NCBI RefSeq assembly: GCF_014287875.1
Contig: NZ_JACOPN010000015.1
Coordinates: 1 to 14,440, forward strand
Direction of reading: 5' to 3'
DNA: 14,440 bases
Source of the DNA: Flintibacter faecis
GTDB lineage: Bacteria; Bacillota; Clostridia; Oscillospirales; Oscillospiraceae
The translations under genes and the position numbers were made by a program. Under the pieces are notes generated by a model. The model did not search any database. It was not told the DNA's origin and saw nothing but the letters and a program-made list of their open reading frames with translations. This document shows positions 10,381 to 14,440 of the stretch, piece after piece. Position 1 is the stretch's first letter; each line of letters starts with the position of its first letter.

Positions 10381-11079
10381 CTATAACAGTTCATAGACCG
10401 GTCTGTGGCCGCCCGCCTCCGACTGGTTCAAAGACAGCACGTCCCCGTCCACAAAGATCAGGTGGTCGATGAGCTCCAGCCCCACCCCGGCCAGGGCGGA
10501 GCGGATGACATCGGTGGTCTGCCAGTCGGCGGCGGAGGGAAAGGCCAGGTTGCTGATGTGGTTGTGGGCCAGATACAGCCCGGCGGAGCGCAGACTCATG
10601 GCCGCCTCGGCGATGCGGCGGATGTTGATGTCAGAGGCATAGATGCTGCCCTCCGACACCTTGCGCACCCCCAGCACCTTGCCCTTGCCGTCCAGACACA
10701 GGACATAGACCATCTCGTTGGCCGCCCCGAAGAAATAGGGGGAGAGAACGGCGGCGGCCTCCTCCGGGCTGTGGATGATCTGTCCCGGCGCGCCCCGCTG
10801 CTCCTGGTACCGCCCGCCAATGGAGGGCACCAGCTTCAGCAGTACCGCCGTGTGGTCGCCCACCCCGGGGACCTTCTTCAGCTCCTCCGCCGAGGCATCC
10901 AGCACCCCGGCCAGACTGCCGAAGTGGTCCACCAGGCGGTGGGCCAGTTCGTTCACGTCCCCCTGGGGGATGGCGTAGAACAACAGCAGCTCCAGAATGC
11001 GGTGGTCGGACCAGCCCTCCACGCCCCGGGCCAGGAATTCTGTTTTGACCCGCTGCCTGTGCCCGCTGTGTCCCGGCAT
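10381..11079 (-). CDS. radC: RadC family JAB-domain protein with an altered metal motif
   Basis: The 232-aa product has the RadC layout: a helix-hairpin-helix (about residues 67-83, KKVPGVGDHTAVLLKL) and a C-terminal JAB/MPN-like domain. The family motif HNHPSG-DPTPS-xxD is here HNHISNLAFPSAAD at 172-185. Both histidines (H172, H174), the PS pair (181-182) and the aspartate (D185) are kept at normal spacing, but the PSGDPT stretch is replaced. The metal site may therefore survive with a changed loop. The biochemical role of RadC is unsettled; a DNA-repair role in E. coli was not confirmed. GGGAGT lies upstream of the ATG. It follows pyrE by 55 nt on the same strand and is probably co-transcribed with it. 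Confidence 0.9.
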   Translation of the reverse strand: MPGHSGHRQRVKTEFLARGVEGWSDHRILELLLFYAIPQGDVNELAHRLVDHFGSLAGVLDASAEELKKVPGVGDHTAVLLKLVPSIGGRYQEQRGAPGQIIHSPEEAAAVLSPYFFGAANEMVYVLCLDGKGKVLGVRKVSEGSIYASDINIRRIAEAAMSLRSAGLYLAHNHISNLAFPSAADWQTTDVIRSALAGVGLELIDHLIFVDGDVLSLNQSEAGGHRPVYELL

Positions 11080-11097
11080 GGTGGACCGACTCCCTTT

Positions 11098-11123
11098 CTG
11101 ACGGATTTCTCTGACGGATTTCT
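11098..11123. repeat. Tandem duplication of a 13-bp unit between pyrE and radC
   Basis: CTGACGGATTTCT occurs twice without a spacer (11098-11110 and 11111-11123). It lies in the 55-nt pyrE-radC gap, just upstream of the radC binding site. It is most simply a replication-slippage duplication. Confidence 0.85.
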
Positions 11124-11134
11124 TTCCCGCTTTT

Positions 11135-11809
11135 TTACTGCTTTGCGCCGTACTGCTCCAGATAGGCCTCCATCTTGGCCTTCATGTCATCGTCGATATA
11201 GACCTTGCCGTCCACAGGGCGGTTGTGGAGGAAGTCGATGACCTCCCGCACGGTGACGATGGGGAACACCTTGATGCCATAGTCCTGGCGCAGCTCGTCC
11301 AGGGTGGAGCAGTCCCGAGTGCCCCGCTCCATGCGGTCCACCGAGACGAACAGGGCCTTCATGTTCACGTCAGCCACATGCTTGAACAGCTCGATGGACT
11401 CCCGCACGGCGGTGCCGGCGGTGACCACGTCCTCTACGATGGCCACGTCGTCCCCGTCCTGGGGCTTATAGCCCACCATCGTGCCGCCCTCGCCGTGGTC
11501 CTTGGCCTCCTTGCGGTTAAAGCAATATGGCAGGTCCCGGTCATAGCTGCGGTAGAGAGAGGCGGCGGCGGACACAGCCAGGGGGATGCCCTTATAGGCG
11601 GGCCCGAACAGGCAGGTGATGCCGTCAGGCATGTTCTCCTGGATGCAGGCGGCATAGTAGTCCCCCAGCTTGGCGGCCTGGGCCCCGGTCTTATAGTTGC
11701 CGGTGTTCACGAAATAGGGGGTCTTGCGCCCGCTCTTGGTGGTAAAGTCCCCAAAGGTCAGCACGCCGGAGCGCACCATGAAAGTGATAAATTCCTCTTT
11801 ATATGTCAT
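11135..11809 (-). CDS. pyrE: Orotate phosphoribosyltransferase (PyrE)
   Basis: PyrE converts orotate and PRPP to OMP in de novo UMP synthesis. The 224-aa product contains the PRPP-binding signature AIVEDVVTAGTA at about 123-134, the mobile-loop region NRKEAKDHGEGG near 98-109, and FTTKSGRKTPYFVNTGNY near the N-terminus, which is typical of bacterial PyrE. The start at 11809 is chosen over the ATG at 11893 because GAGGTTAAGAAC directly precedes it and MTYKEEFITFMV begins where family members do; the longer form would read through the promoter. It stands apart from other pyr genes here and leads a short pyrE-radC unit. No PyrR-binding antiterminator loop was recognised in the leader. Confidence 0.96.
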   Translation of the reverse strand: MTYKEEFITFMVRSGVLTFGDFTTKSGRKTPYFVNTGNYKTGAQAAKLGDYYAACIQENMPDGITCLFGPAYKGIPLAVSAAASLYRSYDRDLPYCFNRKEAKDHGEGGTMVGYKPQDGDDVAIVEDVVTAGTAVRESIELFKHVADVNMKALFVSVDRMERGTRDCSTLDELRQDYGIKVFPIVTVREVIDFLHNRPVDGKVYIDDDMKAKMEAYLEQYGAKQ

Positions 11810-11854
11810 GTTCTTAACCTCATTTCGTTTTTTCCCGGCAGTGCCCGGGGAAGT

Positions 11855-11870
11855 TGGTATCATTATACCA
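11855..11870. promoter_or_regulatory. Dyad overlapping the pyrE -10 region
   Basis: TGGTAT and ATACCA form a perfect 6-bp inverted repeat around CATT, covering the putative -10 box and start site of pyrE. It could be an operator, but no known regulator motif is recognised. Confidence 0.35.
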
Positions 11871-11890
11871 TTCTTTTCGCCGGGATACAA
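11862..11890 (-). promoter_or_regulatory. Promoter of pyrE
   Basis: Read leftward, a perfect TATAAT (11867-11862) stands 17 nt after TTGTAT (11890-11885), a weaker -35. The start would be near 11855, leaving a leader of about 45 nt. That leader contains a small CCCGG/CCGGG hairpin followed by A-rich sequence, so it is not a terminator. Confidence 0.6.
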
Positions 11891-11901
11891 CAAATAATCG
11901 G

Positions 11902-11932
11902 GGGGACGGCCCCCAATCTAGGAACCGTCCCC
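11902..11932 (-). repeat. GGGGACGG/CCGTCCCC dyad downstream of the 169-aa gene
   Basis: GGGGACGG (11902-11909) and CCGTCCCC (11925-11932) form an 8-bp stem. On the minus strand it lies 24 nt after the stop of the 169-aa gene and is followed by CCGATTATTTGTTG, so it could also terminate that transcript. Its arms and outer GATTA match the larger hairpin at 12582-12640 on the other side of the gene, so the two look like members of one repeat family. Confidence 0.65.
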
Positions 11933-11956
11933 ATATAGTCGATCTTTTTTCTTTGC

Positions 11957-12466
11957 TTACCAAGTGTAGTTTGAGGATGCTAAAGAGATCGTTGCCCAAT
12001 GTGAAGATTTTAATTGTTCTTCTTTGACGTCAGAATTTCCAGCAACATTGATACCTAGTTTTTCTAGTTCGCTTATTAGATCACTAACATTGCCAGGTAC
12101 AGATTCCCGATAAATTCCAATTCCGATGTTAGGAAATGCGAACGAATACCCGTGTTCATTATCCATGATATTGCCAGTATTGTGATCTGCTAAGATGCGG
12201 TATAATTCATCTGCATTTACTTGAAAAGCCTGAATTCCATAGATAATAGGCTGAATATTTCCATGATATCCCCCTAAAAATTCTATGAATTCCAGTCTAC
12301 CTTTCTCAGAAAAATCAAACCGCAATTCACTGTCAAAGTAGTAGAGCGACTGATCGACAATATCCGGCTGTCCTAATTTCGCTTCGACATCTTCCATCGT
12401 ACTTCCTAACAAGACTTCTTGATCGTCCCATCTGATTCCTTGTAACGGCAATATCGTGAAATTCAT
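11957..12466 (-). CDS. Uncharacterised 169-aa protein in an AT-richer island
   Basis: I do not recognise a named family. The soluble, acidic product starts MNFTILPLQGIRWDDQEVLLGSTMEDVEAKLG, a pattern like the SmpA/Ome-type 'G-M-t-x-x-eV-x-x-xLG-P' repeat used by many small accessory proteins. It continues with beta-strand-like segments (ELRFDFSEKGRLEFIEFLGGYHG, YSFAFPNIGIGIYRE). It has no signal peptide and no membrane segment. Similar small stand-alone proteins sometimes act as immunity proteins, but no toxin gene is beside it and I do not claim that role. AGGAGA lies 6 nt before the ATG, and there is a strong promoter of its own. Its base composition is clearly more AT-rich than all neighbours, and related dyads flank it on both sides, which suggests transfer. 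Confidence 0.8.
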   Translation of the reverse strand: MNFTILPLQGIRWDDQEVLLGSTMEDVEAKLGQPDIVDQSLYYFDSELRFDFSEKGRLEFIEFLGGYHGNIQPIIYGIQAFQVNADELYRILADHNTGNIMDNEHGYSFAFPNIGIGIYRESVPGNVSDLISELEKLGINVAGNSDVKEEQLKSSHWATISLASSNYTW

Positions 12467-12552
12467 TTAATTTCTCCTTCGATTAGGGAACTGTTACATT
12501 AAACCTGTCATCAAGAGCAGTCGATTTTTTGGAGCTAGACATCCTCATTTTC

Positions 12553-12581
12553 ATAATAGTAGAGTCCGAAAAGGATTTCAA
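12553..12581 (-). promoter_or_regulatory. Promoter of the 169-aa gene
   Basis: Read leftward, TTGAAA (12581-12576) and TATTAT (12558-12553) are 17 nt apart, each close to consensus. The start would be near 12546, giving a leader of about 80 nt. The -35 box directly abuts the left arm of the 59-nt hairpin. Confidence 0.7.
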
Positions 12582-12640
12582 TAATCAAGGGGACGGTTCT
12601 TCTGATTAGGCACTAATCACAAGAACCGTCCCCTTGATTA
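12582..12640. repeat. 59-nt near-perfect hairpin between divergent promoters
   Basis: A perfect 20-bp outer stem (12582-12601 with 12621-12640) is followed by one C-C mismatch, a 7-bp inner stem (12603-12609 with 12613-12619) and a GCA loop. The arms contain GGGGACGGTTC and GAACCGTCCCC. It lies between the promoter of the leftward 169-aa gene and that of the rightward ZIP gene. It could be a REP-like mobile unit, a bidirectional terminator-like barrier or a protein-binding site; no T-run follows either arm. Confidence 0.9.
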
Positions 12641-12662
12641 CCCCCGTTGCCACTGATTACTG

Positions 12663-12691
12663 TTGCATTTGCAGGAGAGTTGTGCTACAAT
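12663..12691 (+). promoter_or_regulatory. Promoter of the ZIP transporter gene
   Basis: TTGCAT (12663-12668) and TACAAT (12686-12691) are 17 nt apart. The start would be near 12698, so the leader before the GTG at 12713 is very short. I saw no clear Zur or MntR-type operator. Confidence 0.65.
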
Positions 12692-12712
12692 GCCATTCCA
12701 AGGAAAGGAGTG

Positions 12713-13507
12713 GTGAATATCCACCAGGAAAATGCAACTTTTTTCGGACTTTTGATCCCATTTTTGGGTACATCCCTAGGAGCGGCTTGCGTATTTTTCA
12801 TGCGCCGTTCCCTCAGCGACGTGGTACAGCGCTCCCTCACCGGCTTTGCCGCCGGAGTGATGGTGGCCGCCTCCGTGTGGAGCCTGCTCATCCCCGCCAT
12901 TGACCAGGCCGCAGCCATGGGCCACTGGGCTTTTCTTCCGGCGTTTATCGGCTTTTGGATCGGCGTGCTGTTTCTGCTGCTGCTGGACCATGCGGTCCCA
13001 CACATCCACCAGAACAGCGGCCAGACCGAGGGCCCGGCCAGCCGGCTCCAGCGCACCACCATGATGGTGCTGGCCGTCACCCTGCACAACATCCCCGAGG
13101 GGATGGCCGTGGGTGTGGTCTACGCCGGATACCTGTCCGGCAGCGCCCAGATCACCGCCGCCGGGGCCATGGCACTGTCCCTGGGCATCGCCATCCAGAA
13201 CTTCCCCGAGGGGGCCATCATCTCCATGCCCCTGCGGGCGGAGGGGCTGAAAAAGTCCCGGGCCTTTGCCGGGGGCGTGCTGTCCGGGGCGGTGGAGCCT
13301 GTGGGCGCCCTGCTGACCATTCTGGCGGCGGAGCACATCGTCCCCGCCATGCCCTATTTCCTCAGCTTCGCCGCAGGCGCCATGCTCTATGTGGTGGTGG
13401 AGGAGCTCATCCCCGAGATGTCCCAAGGGAAGCATTCCAATGTGGGCACTGTGTTCTTCGCCCTGGGCTTCAGCGTCATGATGATGCTGGACGTGGCCCT
13501 GGGCTGA
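12713..13507 (+). CDS. ZIP-family divalent metal transporter
   Basis: The 264-aa protein is a ZIP importer of the ZupT-like kind, probably for zinc and possibly iron or manganese. It has about eight hydrophobic segments. The metal-binding motifs of helices 4 and 5 are present: HNIPEG at 125-130 and QNFPEG at 162-167. E230 and E231 sit in VVVEELIPE of a later helix, and a short histidine loop (DHAVPHIHQ, about 92-100) lies between helices 3 and 4. The start is GTG at 12713: AAGGA stands 8 nt before it, and the ATG at 12647 lies upstream of the -35 box, so it cannot be used by this promoter. GTG at 12710 is an alternative. It runs divergently from the 169-aa gene and is followed after 43 nt by a lipoprotein gene. 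Confidence 0.93.
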   Translation: MNIHQENATFFGLLIPFLGTSLGAACVFFMRRSLSDVVQRSLTGFAAGVMVAASVWSLLIPAIDQAAAMGHWAFLPAFIGFWIGVLFLLLLDHAVPHIHQNSGQTEGPASRLQRTTMMVLAVTLHNIPEGMAVGVVYAGYLSGSAQITAAGAMALSLGIAIQNFPEGAIISMPLRAEGLKKSRAFAGGVLSGAVEPVGALLTILAAEHIVPAMPYFLSFAAGAMLYVVVEELIPEMSQGKHSNVGTVFFALGFSVMMMLDVALG

Positions 13508-13550
13508 TGTTCCCTGACACCCAATTTTTTTCAGAAAGCAGGTTTTATTT

Positions 13551-14111
13551 ATGTACATGAATCTGAATCGCAATATGCTCCGCCGTCTGGCCGCCGCTGC
13601 GCTGGCCGGGACCATGGTGTTCTCTCTGGCCGCCTGCGGCAGTAAGGGCGGCTCCTCCTCCAGCGCCAGCACCAGTTCTTCCAGCTCTTCCAGCACCTCC
13701 AGCTCCTCCGCCCAGGACGACGATGCCAAGACCCAGCAGGCCGACGTTCTCTCCGCCATTCTGGTGGACATCAAGGGCAATGTGGAGGTGGGCAGCGCCG
13801 GCAGCTCCCTGAAGGCCGTGCCCTATGCCGTCTCCCTGCTGGACTGGGCCTCCTCCAGCACCCTGAGCCAGGAGGAGATCACCGCCATCGTCAATGATAT
13901 GTTCAGCACCATCCCCGCTGACGACAGCGCCGCCGACGAGTACAACGAGCAGCTGGGCCTGGTGAACGCCGACTGCCAGGTTCTGCTCAGCGACGATGCC
14001 CAGGAGCTGCTCAGCGAAGCCGGCTGCACCGACGTGGACACCGCCGCCTGGTCCGAGCAGACTGCCGGGGTGCTGGGCCTGGTCATGGCCGCCGCCGGGG
14101 TGGAGGGTTGA
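13551..14111 (+). CDS. Serine-rich lipoprotein of unknown function
   Basis: The 186-aa product starts with a basic n-region and a hydrophobic stretch ending in the lipobox SLAAC, so C29 would be lipidated after signal peptidase II cleavage and the protein anchored outside the membrane. A low-complexity Ser/Thr linker (about residues 31-54) follows, then an acidic, Ala/Ser/Asp-rich domain of about 130 residues that I do not recognise. The start is uncertain between ATGs at 13551 and 13557; AGCAGGT lies 7 nt before the first. The 43-nt gap to the ZIP gene has no terminator, so the two may share a transcript. A metal-related role is possible from context only, since the domain lacks a histidine cluster. 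Confidence 0.85.
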   Translation: MYMNLNRNMLRRLAAAALAGTMVFSLAACGSKGGSSSSASTSSSSSSSTSSSSAQDDDAKTQQADVLSAILVDIKGNVEVGSAGSSLKAVPYAVSLLDWASSSTLSQEEITAIVNDMFSTIPADDSAADEYNEQLGLVNADCQVLLSDDAQELLSEAGCTDVDTAAWSEQTAGVLGLVMAAAGVEG

Positions 14112-14146
14112 TTTAAGCCCGCTCTGGTCGACAGCCTTCCCCTCAT

Positions 14147-14172
14147 CCGTAAGGCAGCAATGCTGCTAACGG
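14147..14172. repeat. Small hairpin after the lipoprotein gene
   Basis: GCAGC and GCTGC pair around AAT, extended by CCGT and ACGG across a small internal loop. It lies about 35 nt after the lipoprotein stop, but no T-run follows, so it is not a convincing terminator. Confidence 0.45.
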
Positions 14173-14187
14173 CTGTGTAGCAACGTA

Positions 14188-14262
14188 GGAATCCGTATCC
14201 CCGTCCAACAGCCTCCCTTGTCAAAGGGAGGTGGCACGGCGCAGCCGTGACGGAAGGATTCC
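14188..14262. repeat. Intergenic repeat with nested hairpins, sharing a core with the copy near recD2
   Basis: The outer arms are GGAATCC (14188-14194) and GGATTCC (14256-14262), each next to CCGTC or GACGG. Inside are two hairpins: CCTCCCTT/AAGGGAGG around GTCA (14212-14231) and CACGGC/GCCGTG around GCA (14235-14249). The 20-bp core at 14232-14251 equals 2525-2544, in the same orientation. The conserved second hairpin and the changed first stem, which stays paired with different bases, suggest a structured repeat family. Confidence 0.75.
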
Positions 14263-14316
14263 GTCCCCCGTGGTCCCCCTCAGGTGAGAACCCCTGAAGT
14301 ACCACCGCCGGGCGGC

Positions 14317-14417
14317 TGATATGTATAGTGCAATAAGATAGTTTACACATCAGGCAACCACATGGTTTACAGTTTTGATACACTAGAGCCATATCGAGGC
14401 AGGAAAGGAAGAACGAT
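14317..14417 (+). mobile_element. Probable left end of an insertion sequence entering from the right
   Basis: Composition changes abruptly from GC-rich repeat DNA to AT-richer sequence at about 14317. The segment contains two GTTTACA copies (14341-14347 and 14365-14371) 24 nt apart, like subterminal transposase-binding repeats, and leads straight into a start codon at 14418 whose product resembles a transposase N-terminus. The exact end cannot be fixed without the other terminus. Confidence 0.4.
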
Positions 14418-14422
14418 ATGGC
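14388..14422. promoter_or_regulatory. Inverted repeat that would pair the start codon of the right-edge gene
   Basis: GCCATATCG (14388-14396) and CGATATGGC (14414-14422) form a perfect 9-bp stem with a 17-nt loop. The loop carries the AGGAAAGGAAG binding site and the right arm contains the ATG at 14418. In mRNA this would hide the start codon. Confidence 0.55.
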
Positions 14423-14440
14423 CTGGGAAGAAAGGACTGT
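14418..14440 (+). CDS. N-terminus of a probable IS481-like transposase (partial)
   Basis: Only MAWEERTV is visible before the window ends. It resembles the short 'M-x-W-x-E-x-x-V' opening that I associate with IS481/IS3-type DDE transposases, which continue with a helix-turn-helix. A strong AGGAAAGGAAG site precedes it. Eight residues cannot prove the family, so the call rests equally on the composition shift and repeats just upstream. Confidence 0.4.

Noticed and set aside
11810..11856. PyrR-dependent attenuator in the pyrE leader
   Set aside because: The CCCGG/CCGGG hairpin is followed by A-rich DNA rather than a T-run, and I see no PyrR-binding loop or competing antiterminator.
11893..11938. 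Upstream ATG of pyrE and a protein-coding reading of the GGGGACGG dyad
   Set aside because: The longer pyrE frame would begin upstream of the TATAAT promoter; the ATG at 11809 has a proper binding site.

Overview
This window looks like chromosome of a moderately GC-rich, anaerobic, Gram-positive Firmicute, most likely a gut Oscillospirales relative (Flavonifractor, Lawsonibacter or Pseudoflavonifractor type). The evidence is the GC-rich coding sequence, AGGAGG-type ribosome binding sites, sigma-A style promoters, a DinR-type LexA box (GAAC-N4-GTTC), and the styles of intergenic repeat. The genus is inference; no phylogenetic marker was compared.

Positions 1-11,900 are read almost entirely leftward (minus strand). 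In transcription order they hold pyrE, radC, uvrB, a REP-associated tyrosine transposase (RAYT), ybaK, a three-helix membrane protein, uvrA, a small multidrug-export-like membrane protein, a small one-helix protein, recD2, and finally the first codons of a gene leaving the left edge. From uvrB to uvrA and beyond the gaps are 50 nt or less until recD2, so this looks like one DNA-repair-centred operon. Its promoter in front of uvrB carries a LexA (SOS) box exactly in the -35/-10 spacer. The RAYT gene sits 1 nt after uvrB and overlaps the start of ybaK by 34 bp, so it should be transcribed under SOS control.

The most unusual element is the RAYT itself. Its reading frame contains two copies, in inverted orientation, of a perfect 24-bp REP-like element (GTAG followed by an 8-bp hairpin). 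Both are translated in frame inside the transposase.

Positions 11,895-12,640 form an AT-richer island: one unrecognised 169-aa gene with its own good promoter, flanked on both sides by related dyads built on GGGGACGG and CCGTCCCC. The right-hand one is a nearly perfect 59-nt hairpin.

Positions 12,641-14,111 run rightward: a ZIP-family metal transporter with a clear promoter and a GTG start, then a serine-rich lipoprotein of unknown function. Positions 14,112-14,316 hold hairpin-rich intergenic repeat DNA that shares a 20-bp core with a copy upstream of recD2. The right edge appears to enter an insertion sequence: its probable transposase starts at 14,418 with the AUG inside a potential 9-bp stem. 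No tRNA, rRNA or CRISPR was seen.
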